From Pedobacter gandavensis (GTDB taxonomy: Bacteria > Bacteroidota > Bacteroidia > Sphingobacteriales > Sphingobacteriaceae): a DNA stretch of 64,000 nt. Where the stretch lies: NCBI RefSeq assembly GCF_014172405.1, contig NZ_WNXC01000003.1:62001-126000 (forward strand), written 5' to 3'. Below are positions 43,113 to 51,784 of this stretch, piece by piece. The notes beneath the pieces were generated by a model. It saw only the letters and a program-made list of their open reading frames with translations. It made no database searches and was not told the origin of the DNA. Position numbers and translations under genes: made by a program. Every line of letters starts with the position of its first letter. The stretch's first letter is position 1.

Positions 43113-44601
43113 ATACTACGCGGTTTATTCCTTTTACTTTGTTAATAATTTCATTAGAAATTTTAGCGAGTACGTTATAAGGTAAATGACACCAATCGGC
43201 AGTCATACCATCTACAGATTCCACTGCACGAAGACAGATGGCATTCTCATAAGTACGTTCATCGCCCATTACACCTACAGATTGTACTGGAAGGAAGATT
43301 GCTCCTGCCTGCCATACTTTATCATATAGACCTGCTTCTTTTAAGTTATTGATATAAATTGCGTCAGCTTCCTGAAGGATAGCTACTTTCTCTGGAGTTA
43401 CCTCACCAAGAATTCTGATGGCTAAACCTGGACCAGGGAAAGGATGACGGCCAATGATGAAATGCTCTAAACCTAATGAAGTACCTACTCTTCTCACTTC
43501 ATCTTTAAATAAAGTTTTCAATGGCTCCACTACTTTTAGTTTCATGAAATCAGGTAGTCCACCAACATTATGGTGAGATTTAATCGTAGCTGATGGACCT
43601 CCGTTTACAGAGATCGACTCAATTACATCTGGGTAGATCGTACCCTGTGCCAACCATTTCACGTCTTCTACCAGATGTGCTTCTGTATCGAAAACTTCGA
43701 TAAATACACGTCCGATTGCTTTACGTTTCAACTCAGGATCAGTTACACCAGCCAATTGGCTTAAGAAACGGTCCTTAGCATCCACACCTTTGATGTTTAA
43801 ACCCAGGTGTTTATATTGTTCTAATACACTTTCATATTCGTCTTTACGAAGTAATCCGTTATCTACAAAAATACAGTGTAAGTTGGTACCGATTGCTTTG
43901 TGCAATAATACCGCAGCAACGCTAGAGTCTACCCCACCTGAAAGGCCAAGTACCACTTTATCATCACCAATAGTTTCTTTTAAATCAGCAATGATGGTTT
44001 CTACAAAAGCTGCTGAAGTCCATTCTTGGTGACATCCACAGATATCTACCAGGAAGTTTTCCAACAATTGTTTTCCATCAGTACTGTGTGTCACTTCCGG
44101 ATGGAACTGAATACCGTACGTTTCACTATCTTTAATCTGATAAGCTGCAACTTTTACGCTGTCCGTACTTGCAATCAGTTCAAAGTTTTCAGGGATCTTA
44201 GTGATGGTATCTCCATGAGACATCCATACCTGAGAGTCCAAATTGATGTTCTTAAATAATTTATTTCCGCTAGCAACGAAATTCAGGTTAGCCCTGCCGT
44301 ATTCACGAGTTGATGAAGCCTGAACTTCACCACCAAGTTGTTGCGCCATATATTGCGCACCATAACAAACGCCCAATACTGGGTATTTAAGGTGGAATTT
44401 AGTCAGGTCAATCTGTGGAGCGTCTGCTTGACGAACCGAAAATGGACTACCTGAAAAGATGATACCTTTTACGTCTGATGTGATTTCAGGAATATTGTTG
44501 AAGGGATGAATTTCGCAATACACATTTAGTTCGCGTACCCTGCGGGCAATTAGCTGCGTGTATTGGGAACCAAAATCGAGAATAATGATTTTTTCTAGCA
44601 T
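43069..44601 (-). CDS. guaA: GMP synthase (glutamine-hydrolysing)
   Basis: A 510-residue enzyme converting XMP, ATP and glutamine to GMP. The class I amidotransferase domain (1-190) has the nucleophile in GVCYGAQYM (Cys79) and His/Glu in FHPEVTHS. The ATP-pyrophosphatase domain shows the P-loop [13 protein letters not shown]. The C-terminal dimerisation domain contains [17 protein letters not shown] and ends with the typical PPATIEWE. The ATG at 44601 is used rather than TTG 44607, which lies inside a -7 box. The last 44 nt overlap the lipoprotein gene start. A perfect -7 element ends 4 nt before the ATG, so the mRNA may be leaderless. Confidence 0.97.
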   Translation of the reverse strand: MLEKIIILDFGSQYTQLIARRVRELNVYCEIHPFNNIPEITSDVKGIIFSGSPFSVRQADAPQIDLTKFHLKYPVLGVCYGAQYMAQQLGGEVQASSTREYGRANLNFVASGNKLFKNINLDSQVWMSHGDTITKIPENFELIASTDSVKVAAYQIKDSETYGIQFHPEVTHSTDGKQLLENFLVDICGCHQEWTSAAFVETIIADLKETIGDDKVVLGLSGGVDSSVAAVLLHKAIGTNLHCIFVDNGLLRKDEYESVLEQYKHLGLNIKGVDAKDRFLSQLAGVTDPELKRKAIGRVFIEVFDTEAHLVEDVKWLAQGTIYPDVIESISVNGGPSATIKSHHNVGGLPDFMKLKVVEPLKTLFKDEVRRVGTSLGLEHFIIGRHPFPGPGLAIRILGEVTPEKVAILQEADAIYINNLKEAGLYDKVWQAGAIFLPVQSVGVMGDERTYENAICLRAVESVDGMTADWCHLPYNVLAKISNEIINKVKGINRVVYDISSKPPATIEWE

Positions 44602-44604
44602 GGC

Positions 44605-44635
44605 CAAAGTTAAGAAAACTTACCTGCTGGTACAA
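44605..44635 (-). promoter_or_regulatory. Promoter of guaA, possibly leaderless
   Basis: Minus strand: TTG (44635-44633), 20 nt, TAACTTTG (44612-44605), a full -7 match. The ATG is at 44601, so transcription would begin at or next to the start codon. Confidence 0.55.
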
Positions 44636-44644
44636 GACAGAATG

Positions 44645-45109
44645 TCAATTAACCTCGATTTGGTACTTAATTACTTCCACACCGAACCTTCTTAGAAAAT
44701 CTACGCCCTCATCACTAGGCAATCCTTTGTATTCCGCATAAGAATCCTGGTATAAAACTTTCTTAATTCCGGACGACAAGATCAATCTTGCACAGGCGAT
44801 ACAAGGGGAAAGCGTAGTATATAAGGTAGCCCCTTCGATTTTAGCGCCATTTTTTGAGGCATATAAAATTGCATTTTCTTCTGCATGCAGGGCAAGGGAA
44901 CAACTGCCCCTGGAATCTCTGTCGCAGCCCGTCTCCGGCCATTCTTCATCACAATTGTGTGTTTCTGGTGGTGGCCCATTATAACCGATAGAAATAATCC
45001 TGGTATCTTTTGTCAGCACCGCACCAACATGCGCTCTTACACAATGCGAACGTGCAGCAAGATCTACTGCTAAATTCATGTAAATATGATCGAAACTCTT
45101 TTTACTCAT
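44645..45109 (-). CDS. dCMP/cytidine deaminase-family protein (ComEB-like)
   Basis: A 154-residue zinc deaminase. Zinc and proton-shuttle residues: HAEENAIL (His, Glu) and PCIACARLI (two Cys). The segment NCDEEWPETGCDRDSRGSCSLALHAEENA with extra cysteines upstream is typical of dCMP deaminases, which may bind a second zinc. ARSHCVRAHVGAVLTKDTRIISIGYNGPP is the family N-terminus. It would deaminate dCMP to dUMP for thymidylate synthesis. Length fits ComEB/dCMP deaminases. Downstream of the fucP terminator and transcribed toward guaA, with a 43-bp gap. Confidence 0.9.
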   Translation of the reverse strand: MSKKSFDHIYMNLAVDLAARSHCVRAHVGAVLTKDTRIISIGYNGPPPETHNCDEEWPETGCDRDSRGSCSLALHAEENAILYASKNGAKIEGATLYTTLSPCIACARLILSSGIKKVLYQDSYAEYKGLPSDEGVDFLRRFGVEVIKYQIEVN

Positions 45110-45122
45110 CTGGGTATAAATA

Positions 45123-45153
45123 AAAAGCTTCCCATTGAATGAATGGGAAGCTT
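45123..45153 (-). terminator. Rho-independent terminator of the FucP-like gene
   Basis: A 13-bp perfect stem (45123-45135 with 45141-45153), 5-nt loop. The minus strand then reads TTATTTAT. It lies 16 nt after the permease stop codon. Confidence 0.85.
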
Positions 45154-45168
45154 TCAGGTTAAATATAA

Positions 45169-46776
45169 TTAGTGACCTCCTTCGGACTCAATATTTTCTA
45201 CATTAATGCCCTGGCTTTTCAGCACTGCGCTCACTCTCCAGGCAAAGAATACCAGGTAAGCAAAGCCGATTGCAGGAACGATATAAGAACTGTGGATACC
45301 AATAGTATCGGCAAGTTCTCCTTGAATAGGCGGGATAATCGCACCACCTAAAATCATCATGATCAGGAAGGAAGAACCCTGACTGGTGTATTTCTTTAAA
45401 CCTGTGATCGACAATGCAAAGATCGACGGCCACATGATAGAGCAGCACAATCCACCACTTACAAAAGCAAAGATCGAAATATGTCCAGTGGTTAATAAAC
45501 CGATCACCATAGAAATAGCACCTAACGTACCGAAAATTGCCAATGTTTTAGCAGGTTTTTCTTGTCCAAGGTAAAAAGCAACAATCATTACAGCGATACA
45601 GATCCCATATACATATAAGTTACCCACGTCAGTTCCTGTGAAGTGGTTGACGACTAAGATCACCCCGAAGGCAACGAATGGTACCACTACAGTCAATATG
45701 TTTCTCAAAGTTTTAGACATGCTAAAGGCCGAAATTGCACCCGTCCAACGTCCGATCATCATACTTCCCCAATAAAGAGAGATGTATTGTTTGATCTCAG
45801 ATTCTGCTAAACCGCCAAATTCTTTTAGGTTCAACAAGGCACCCAGGTTACTTTGAATGGTTACTTCTGTACCTACATACATGAAAATTGCCAACATACC
45901 CAATACCAATTGTGGGTATTGCATGGCACCCCATTTTTCAGGGTTATCTTTTTTAACGGTATAAGCATACAATAAAGCACCAAGAATGATGGCCAGTGCA
46001 GAGTAAACAAATACATAAGAAGGAATCCCTGTGCCATGTGCTAAAGGACCCGCAGCGGCAACCAGTAAGAAACCAAGGATCATCACTACCAGTGGACCAT
46101 TAGGCTTAGGACTGGCTTCTATTTTCTCATCACTCGTTACTTTTGGTAATTTAGAAAGGGCAAAGAAGATCGCTACTGCGATAAACAAACCAGCAAGAAT
46201 CAGGTACAGGTTATTGATAGAGCTGATTTCTACTGCTTTCGGAATTGCATCATTTGCGGTACCGAATAAAACCACACTCACGATAACCGGGCCCATTAAA
46301 CCACCAAGGTTGTTGATACCACCAGCAAGGTTTAAACGGTGCGTACCACTTTCTGGCGCACCTAAAGCCACCACAAAAGGATTTGCTGCAGTTTGCTGAA
46401 GGGAGAAACCCAGGGCAATCACGAAAAAAGTAAATAAGATAAAGATAAAAGATCCGGAATGAACCGCGGGAATCATGATCAATGCACCAACTGCAGAGAT
46501 GAGCAATCCGGCGATAATCCCCTTTTTATAACCGATTTTATTCAGAATATCTACTTTACTGGCTTGAGAGGCGAAGTACAACAACAGCGACCCAATAAAG
46601 TATCCACCGTAAAATGTAAAGTCAATAAGTTGAGACTCGAATTGAGTCAGATTAAAGTGCGCTTTGCAGAATGGTATAAAAATACCATTTGAAGCAGCAA
46701 CAAAGCCCCAGAAAAAGAACACAGTGATAATTGTGTACAATGCGGTGCCATAATTTTTTTTAGATTGTTGTTCCAT
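45169..46776 (-). CDS. MFS sugar permease, FucP/GlcP-like
   Basis: A major facilitator of about 535 residues with 12 or more helices. The ATG at 46776 ([16 protein letters not shown]) is used; a GTG at 46851 gives an implausible N-terminal extension. FucP-type features: [44 protein letters not shown] in the first helices, and [34 protein letters not shown], the classic motif of the fucose/glucose/galactose:H+ symporter group. Two extra helices are inserted in the central loop. It probably imports a hexose or 6-deoxyhexose. Relatives in this phylum are often longer than E. coli FucP. It has its own terminator. Confidence 0.9.
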   Translation of the reverse strand: MEQQSKKNYGTALYTIITVFFFWGFVAASNGIFIPFCKAHFNLTQFESQLIDFTFYGGYFIGSLLLYFASQASKVDILNKIGYKKGIIAGLLISAVGALIMIPAVHSGSFIFILFTFFVIALGFSLQQTAANPFVVALGAPESGTHRLNLAGGINNLGGLMGPVIVSVVLFGTANDAIPKAVEISSINNLYLILAGLFIAVAIFFALSKLPKVTSDEKIEASPKPNGPLVVMILGFLLVAAAGPLAHGTGIPSYVFVYSALAIILGALLYAYTVKKDNPEKWGAMQYPQLVLGMLAIFMYVGTEVTIQSNLGALLNLKEFGGLAESEIKQYISLYWGSMMIGRWTGAISAFSMSKTLRNILTVVVPFVAFGVILVVNHFTGTDVGNLYVYGICIAVMIVAFYLGQEKPAKTLAIFGTLGAISMVIGLLTTGHISIFAFVSGGLCCSIMWPSIFALSITGLKKYTSQGSSFLIMMILGGAIIPPIQGELADTIGIHSSYIVPAIGFAYLVFFAWRVSAVLKSQGINVENIESEGGH

Positions 46777-46925
46777 ATAATCGTATAACTTATTTTGGTG
46801 CGCTAAACATAAATAAAAAAAACTGTTTGCTAAAGTGTAATGTTTACACACTGGCGCTTTCCTATTCCTCTGCTGAGGGGTAGATCTGTAGGGTACAGTC
46901 GGGAATCTATTAAAATAATAAGGGT

Positions 46926-46943
46926 GATTTTATTCATAAAATC
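46926..46943. promoter_or_regulatory. 18-nt inverted repeat in the fucP-lysE divergent region
   Basis: GATTTTAT-TC-ATAAAATC, an 8-bp perfect repeat with a 2-nt centre, located 31 nt before the lysE ATG. It could be an operator shared by both divergent genes. Protein unknown. Confidence 0.35.
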
Positions 46944-46974
46944 GCATATTAGCATAATTTTAGAAGTTAGGTGA

Positions 46975-47601
46975 ATGTTTGAAGCAATATTACAGGGGGT
47001 GGGTGCAGGTATATTATTTTCGTTTTTAACGGGTCCTGTCTTCTTTTCCATGATTAAAACGAGCATTGAGAAAGGCTTCAAAGCCGGATTTTCTCTTGCG
47101 GTAGGTGTGATTTTTAGTGACATTATCTTTATCACCCTAACCATTTTCAGTGCACAGTTTGTAGACTATAAATCAGAATACTTTCAATATATAGGCATCG
47201 TAGGAGGCCTCTTTTTATTTGGAATCGGACTGTATTACCTTTTCAACAAGGTAAAAGTAAGTTATGATGTGGGGGAAATTGCGAAGATTAAAAAGCGCGG
47301 ATACATCCTTAAAGGATTCTTAATGTGCCTCTTATCTCCAACCACGCTGATGTTCTGGATTATGGTAGGTGGCATTATTTCCGTGCAACTCCACCTTACT
47401 ATGGCAGAAAAGGTAGTTTTCTTTATTGTAGCCATGGCCACACAGCTGACTGTGGACGGTATAAAAACCTATTATGCGGCAAAACTCAGGTACCGCATCA
47501 AAGAGAGAACCATACAAAACCTCAACAGGATTGCAGGCGCTGTGATTATCATCTTCGCCATCCGTTTATTCATAGAGGTCTTATTAAAACATTATAAATA
47601 A
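46975..47601 (+). CDS. LysE-family amino acid exporter
   Basis: A 208-residue membrane protein with six hydrophobic helices. The LysE/RhtB signature is present: GAGILFSFLTGPVFFSMIKTSIEKGFKAGFSLAVGVIFSDI at about 9-48, and a second half with GFLMCLLSPTTLMFWIMVGGI. Members export basic or neutral amino acids or other small metabolites. Substrate unknown. Divergent from the FucP-like permease, convergent with purF, sharing a bidirectional terminator. Confidence 0.88.
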   Translation: MFEAILQGVGAGILFSFLTGPVFFSMIKTSIEKGFKAGFSLAVGVIFSDIIFITLTIFSAQFVDYKSEYFQYIGIVGGLFLFGIGLYYLFNKVKVSYDVGEIAKIKKRGYILKGFLMCLLSPTTLMFWIMVGGIISVQLHLTMAEKVVFFIVAMATQLTVDGIKTYYAAKLRYRIKERTIQNLNRIAGAVIIIFAIRLFIEVLLKHYK

Positions 47602-47603
47602 AA

Positions 47604-47640
47604 AAATCCCCGTCAGGTATAACCAGACGGGGATTTGTAT
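47604..47640. terminator. Bidirectional terminator between lysE and purF
   Basis: An 11-bp perfect stem (47604-47614 with 47626-47636) with an additional GGT/ACC inner pairing. ATTTGTATTTT follows on the plus strand and TTTTTTT on the minus strand. Confidence 0.88.
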
Positions 47641-47656
47641 TTTATGAATTGCTTTA

Positions 47657-49558
47657 TTAATAAGCTCTTTGGTTGCTTCCTTCTTTCCAGTTTACGAAAG
47701 CTTTAATCACAACCTTGTTACCACCTGGTGTTGGGTAATTTCCAGAGAAATACCAGTCGCCGGTATGATCAGGACAAGCTACATGTAAATTATCTAAGGT
47801 CTGATAAATCACTTCTACTTCTGCATTGATGTTTTCAGGAGTAATGATTTTTGTGATTTGTGCAGAGATCTCTTCTTGCGTGAAAGGTCTGTAAATGTCT
47901 TTCACATGGTTAACGATCTGTTCTTTTGGCAACAACAGCGAAGCTTTACATTTCTGATAAACATCTTCAATGATGTGTTCCATACCACGTGCTTTCAACA
48001 ATTGAATCGCTGCTTCAAAAGCAACAAACTCTCCCATTTTAGACATGTCAATACCATAGCAATCCGGGTAACGGATTTGTGGAGCAGAAGAAACAATAAT
48101 GATCTTCTTAGGATGCAACCTATCAATGATCTTAATGATACTTTGCTTCAAGGTTGTTCCCCTAACGATTGAATCATCAATCGCTACTAAGGTATCTGTA
48201 TCGTTTTTGATTACACCATAAGTAGTGTCATAAACATGCGCCACCATATCTTGTCTATCGGCATCTTGCGTGATAAACGTTCTTAGTTTTACATCTTTAA
48301 TGGCCAATTTCTCTACTCTTGGCTTCATGGATAACAATTCAGTTAATTCCTCATCGCTCAGTTGTGCTTTACGATTCACCAAAGTATCCATTTGTACTTC
48401 TCTGATATAGCTGTGTAAACCTTCTACCATTCCGTAGAAAGAAACCTCAGCGGTATTTGGGATAAAAGAGAATACTGTATTTTTAAGGTCTGCACTTACT
48501 GCTTTCAGAATCTGATCACACAACAATGCGCCTAAATGTTTTCTTTCTTTATAAATGTCGGCATCAGATCCTCTAGAGAAATAAATGCGTTCAAATGAAC
48601 AAGCTCTTTTTTCCTGAGGCTCTCTGAAAACTTCCTGAGTTACTTTACCATTTTTCTTAACGATAAGTGCATGTCCAGGTTCGATTTCTTTCACATCTTT
48701 AAATGGAATATTGAAAGCAGTTTGAATTGCTGGTCTTTCAGAGGCAGCCACTACAATCTCATCATCTGCATAATAGAATGCCGGACGAATTCCTGAAGGG
48801 TCACGAAGGATAAAAGCATCACCATTACCAACGATACCAGAAATTGCGTATCCACCATCCCAGTTCTTTGCAGAACGACGAAGAATTTTAGCGATATCTA
48901 AACCTTCAGAGATTTTGTGGGTGATTTCTACGTTGTCTAATCCTTCTTTTTTATAAGCATCAAAAAGCTCTTGATTTTCATCGTCTAGGAAATGACCGAT
49001 TTTTTCAAGTACTGTTACCGTATCCGCTTTTTCTTTCGGATGTTGTCCAAGCTCATAAAGTTGCTCTAACAACTCTTCCACATTCGTCATGTTGAAGTTA
49101 CCAGCAATCACAAGATTACGGGTCATCCAGTTGTTCTGACGTAGGAAAGGGTGACAATTTTCAATACTATTCTTACCATGGGTACCATAGCGAAGGTGAC
49201 CTAGTAAAACTTCTCCGATGAAACTAACATTGGTTTTCAACCATTCAGAATCTTGCATCAGCTCAGGCGTTTCATTCTGGATGTCTACAAATTTACTTTG
49301 TACATAGCCAAAAATATCTGAAACCGCATTTTGAGCCATAGACCGGTACCTGCTGATGTAGCGGTGTCCTGGTTTAACATCAAGTTTAATGGTTGCAATA
49401 CCGGCGCCATCTTGTCCACGGTTGTGTTGCTTTTCCATCAATAGGTAAAGCTTATTTAGGCCGTAAAGAGTAGTACCGTATTTTTCCTGGTAGTATGAGA
49501 GAGGTTTTAAAAGGCGGATAAAGGCAATACCGCATTCGTGCTTAATCGAGTCGCTCAT
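47657..49558 (-). CDS. purF: Amidophosphoribosyltransferase-like class II amidotransferase
   Basis: A 633-residue enzyme that makes phosphoribosylamine from PRPP and glutamine, the first purine step. The N-terminal class II glutaminase begins after a short propeptide with HECGIAF (Cys9 nucleophile) and MEKQHNRGQDGAGIATI. The PRPP loop is LVAIDDSIVRGTTLKQSI. At 633 residues it is over 100 residues longer than classical PurF (about 470-510), with an extended N-terminal region and a tail. Bacteroidota frequently carry this long form besides a standard one; whether this is the housekeeping copy cannot be told from the window. A -7 box lies 20 bp upstream. Not in an obvious purine operon. Confidence 0.85.
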   Translation of the reverse strand: MSDSIKHECGIAFIRLLKPLSYYQEKYGTTLYGLNKLYLLMEKQHNRGQDGAGIATIKLDVKPGHRYISRYRSMAQNAVSDIFGYVQSKFVDIQNETPELMQDSEWLKTNVSFIGEVLLGHLRYGTHGKNSIENCHPFLRQNNWMTRNLVIAGNFNMTNVEELLEQLYELGQHPKEKADTVTVLEKIGHFLDDENQELFDAYKKEGLDNVEITHKISEGLDIAKILRRSAKNWDGGYAISGIVGNGDAFILRDPSGIRPAFYYADDEIVVAASERPAIQTAFNIPFKDVKEIEPGHALIVKKNGKVTQEVFREPQEKRACSFERIYFSRGSDADIYKERKHLGALLCDQILKAVSADLKNTVFSFIPNTAEVSFYGMVEGLHSYIREVQMDTLVNRKAQLSDEELTELLSMKPRVEKLAIKDVKLRTFITQDADRQDMVAHVYDTTYGVIKNDTDTLVAIDDSIVRGTTLKQSIIKIIDRLHPKKIIIVSSAPQIRYPDCYGIDMSKMGEFVAFEAAIQLLKARGMEHIIEDVYQKCKASLLLPKEQIVNHVKDIYRPFTQEEISAQITKIITPENINAEVEVIYQTLDNLHVACPDHTGDWYFSGNYPTPGGNKVVIKAFVNWKEGSNQRAY

Positions 49559-49577
49559 TCGTGTGTGATTTGAGCCG

Positions 49578-49585
49578 CAAATTTA
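49578..49585 (-). promoter_or_regulatory. -7 promoter element of purF
   Basis: TAAATTTG on the minus strand, a full match to TAnnTTTG, about 20 bp before the ATG. No -33 TTG at a good distance. Confidence 0.4.
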
Positions 49586-49668
49586 CCGTTAATAATTTTC
49601 AGAACCTAGAAAGAAATACAATCTTTCATTAAGATTATAATTGATTCTTCATCCTTCCATTGCAGGTA

Positions 49669-49710
49669 AATAGCCGCTCCCAGAAGGGAGCGGCTATTGT
49701 GTTTTCTTGA
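49669..49710. terminator. Hairpin downstream of murI
   Basis: A 13-bp perfect stem (49669-49681 with 49686-49698), 4-nt loop. TTGTGTTTTC follows on the plus strand; the minus strand has only TTTACC. It lies 30 nt after the murI stop. Confidence 0.7.
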
Positions 49711-49728
49711 TTTGATCTGAGTAGACGA

Positions 49729-50559
49729 TTAAACCTTAAGATGCATTTTATCCGATTGAACATCCTCGCCAAAGAAAATGGAGGCATGTTGGTCAAAGGT
49801 TTCCGTATCGCCCGAAGTAAAAAATCTTCTTTTACTTTCCTGAGCAATCTTTATGGCTATTTCAGGATGTTTTTTCAAATATACATCCAGACTATTGGCC
49901 ACAATATCCGCCTGTCCAAGCAATTCAATTCCGGAAGGCAAAATGGCTTGAAGTTTAGGAATGAGCAATGGGTAATGTGTACAAGCCAAAAGGATACAAT
50001 CAATATCCGCATCTTTTTGCAACAGCTGATCCAGGTACTTCTGCACAAAATAATCAGCACCAGGATTGAGGTGTTCATTATTTTCTATCAGTGGCACCCA
50101 CATCGGACAACTTTGCTGCTGGACTTCAATATCCGGAAAAAACTTATTAATCTCGAGCAGGTAAGAATTGGAGTTCACTGTACCCCTTGTTCCCATTACC
50201 CCAATTTTCCGATGTGAAGTATACTCCCCTACCACCTCTGCTGTTGGCCTGATTACACCCAACACCCTATGATTGGGATACTTAACCGGAAGTACCTTTT
50301 GCTGAATGCTACGCAAGGCCTTTGCTGAAGCTGTATTACAAGCGAGGATGACCAATGGGCATCCCTGCTCAAACAGCCATTCTACGCATTCTAAAGTATA
50401 CTGGTAAACAGTTTCAAAAGAATGGTCTCCATAAGGAGAACGGGCATTATCACCCAGATAAATATAATTGTATTGCGGCAGCTGCTTGGCTATAGATTTA
50501 AACACGGTTAAACCACCATACCCAGAATCAAAAACGCCTATAGATTGTCCAGTATTCAT
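49729..50559 (-). CDS. murI: Glutamate racemase
   Basis: A cytosolic enzyme of about 276 residues supplying D-glutamate for peptidoglycan. The two catalytic cysteines are in ILACNTASAKALRS and LLACTHYPLLIP. SIGVFDSGYGGLTVFKSI (Asp and Ser of the active site) is the family N-terminus. The frame extends to TTG 50589, but that lies within the terminator of the upstream ompH gene; the ATG at 50559 is used, giving MNTGQSIGVF. It is the first gene after the strong terminator of the bamA block, so it may be read from its own promoter. Confidence 0.95.
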   Translation of the reverse strand: MNTGQSIGVFDSGYGGLTVFKSIAKQLPQYNYIYLGDNARSPYGDHSFETVYQYTLECVEWLFEQGCPLVILACNTASAKALRSIQQKVLPVKYPNHRVLGVIRPTAEVVGEYTSHRKIGVMGTRGTVNSNSYLLEINKFFPDIEVQQQSCPMWVPLIENNEHLNPGADYFVQKYLDQLLQKDADIDCILLACTHYPLLIPKLQAILPSGIELLGQADIVANSLDVYLKKHPEIAIKIAQESKRRFFTSGDTETFDQHASIFFGEDVQSDKMHLKV

Positions 50560-50562
50560 TGT

Positions 50563-50598
50563 AAAAAAAAGCGGGATGGTTTTTATCAACCATCCCGC
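50563..50598 (-). terminator. Rho-independent terminator of the bamA-ompH block
   Basis: Minus strand: an 11-bp perfect GC-rich stem (50571-50581 with 50588-50598), 6-nt loop, then eight T residues (A-tract 50563-50570 on the plus strand). It lies 22 nt after the ompH stop and just before murI. Confidence 0.9.
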
Positions 50599-50620
50599 AA
50601 TTTAAATATTTTAATTCTAA

Positions 50621-51175
50621 TTATTTCTTTGGAGCTGCAGTTGCAGAGATACCCAATTTAGCTTTAACAGCAGCAGTGATGTCATCACCACCATCCCAGT
50701 AAACTAAAGCTTGGTTTGCAGTATCAAATACATAAGCAAAACCTTTTTCTTTAGAAACAGCTTTAATTGCTGCATCCGCTTTCACCTGAATAGGGTTAAA
50801 CAATTCTGCATTTTTAGCTTCCATTTCCTGTTGTGCTTTAGCTCTTGCATCTTCAATACGTTTTTGAAGATCTTGCAATTCAGCACCCGCCGTTTGTAAT
50901 TCTTTACCAACCGTTTCTTTGTTGGCTTCGCTCATGGTCTTTTGCTTTGCTTCAGCTGCAGAAAGTTTAACTTGGTATTCAGCAATCATTTTCTCTACAT
51001 CCGCTTGCTTAGCTTTACCGAATGCTTCTAATTTAGTTCTTGCGTCCTTAACCTCTGGCATAGCTTCAATGATCAATGCCGAGTTCAGGTGTGCTAATTT
51101 TTGTTGTGCATTTGCTACGTTAGCAGTAAACAATAACCCCGCTGCGATAAAAAATGCGTTAATTGACTTTCTCAT
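50621..51175 (-). CDS. OmpH/Skp-family periplasmic chaperone (second copy)
   Basis: A 184-residue exported protein. The signal peptide ends in NVANAQQ (about residue 24). The rest is the OmpH/Skp coiled-coil tentacle: KLAHLNSALIIEAMPEVKDA at the start, a long helix with QADVEKMIAEYQVKLSAAEAKQ and LQKRIEDARAKAQQEMEAK, then FAYVFDTANQALVYWDGGDDITAAVKAKL. Such trimers hold unfolded outer-membrane proteins for BamA. It ends with an ATAAPKK tail. Located 51 bp downstream of another OmpH gene and of bamA, as in many Bacteroidota; last gene before a strong terminator. Confidence 0.92.
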   Translation of the reverse strand: MRKSINAFFIAAGLLFTANVANAQQKLAHLNSALIIEAMPEVKDARTKLEAFGKAKQADVEKMIAEYQVKLSAAEAKQKTMSEANKETVGKELQTAGAELQDLQKRIEDARAKAQQEMEAKNAELFNPIQVKADAAIKAVSKEKGFAYVFDTANQALVYWDGGDDITAAVKAKLGISATAAPKK

Positions 51176-51226
51176 TTCTATTTGTCTTAATAAATTGTTT
51201 TTACTTGTTTATCTATTTGTGTTTGC

Positions 51227-51757
51227 TTACTTAAGAATCGTTCCTGGTTTAAAACCAAGCAATCTAATCACATCATTGCTGACATCATAATTACTGCTGG
51301 CATAAATCATCATGGTTGCTTCACTGCTTTTATCAAAGATGAAATCCAGTTGTTTCCCTTTTGCTACTTCCGTAATCGTCTTGGTTACTTTATCCTGAAT
51401 CGGCCCTAACAACTTACCACGTTTCTGGAAAAGTTCTCCATCTGGTCCAAAGATTCTACGTTGAAAATCTTTAGCTTCTTTTTCCTTCTCGATGATATCA
51501 TTCTCTCTTCTCTTACGCATATCTGCAGTAAGCAATACCTGATCTGCCTGGTATGCTTTATACATTTTATCGATCTCCACAAAATTCTGATCTACTTGTG
51601 TCTGCCATTGTTGTGAAGCTACATTCAGCTCATTCAATGAAGACTTGTATTCCGGAAGGTGCTTCAAAATATATTCTGTATCTACATACGCAAACTTCTG
51701 TGCAAAAGCCCCCATACAGGTAAAGCTTAAGAAGCATATTAAAAGGTATTTTTTCAT
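51227..51757 (-). CDS. OmpH/Skp-family periplasmic chaperone (first copy)
   Basis: A 176-residue exported protein: signal peptide MKKYLLICFLSFTCMGAFAQ, then KFAYVDTEYILKHLPEYKSSLNEL, a long coiled-coil helix (QTQVDQNFVEIDKMYKAYQ, ENDIIEKEKEAKDFQRRI) and the conserved KQLDFIFDKSSEATMMIYA end with ASNYDVSNDVIRLL. It is a Skp-like chaperone for outer-membrane protein precursors. It lies 27 bp after bamA and 51 bp before the second copy, and the pair presumably arose by duplication. Sequence similarity between the two is moderate. Confidence 0.92.
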   Translation of the reverse strand: MKKYLLICFLSFTCMGAFAQKFAYVDTEYILKHLPEYKSSLNELNVASQQWQTQVDQNFVEIDKMYKAYQADQVLLTADMRKRRENDIIEKEKEAKDFQRRIFGPDGELFQKRGKLLGPIQDKVTKTITEVAKGKQLDFIFDKSSEATMMIYASSNYDVSNDVIRLLGFKPGTILK

Positions 51758-51784
51758 AGCCTGTTTTTTATTGTTCCTCGTTAA

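Noticed and set aside
46777..46851. GTG-initiated N-terminal extension of the FucP-like permease
   Set aside because: It adds an atypical extension; MEQQSKK at 46776 is the natural start.
50560..50589. TTG start for murI
   Set aside because: It lies inside the ompH terminator stem; the ATG at 50559 gives the normal N-terminus.
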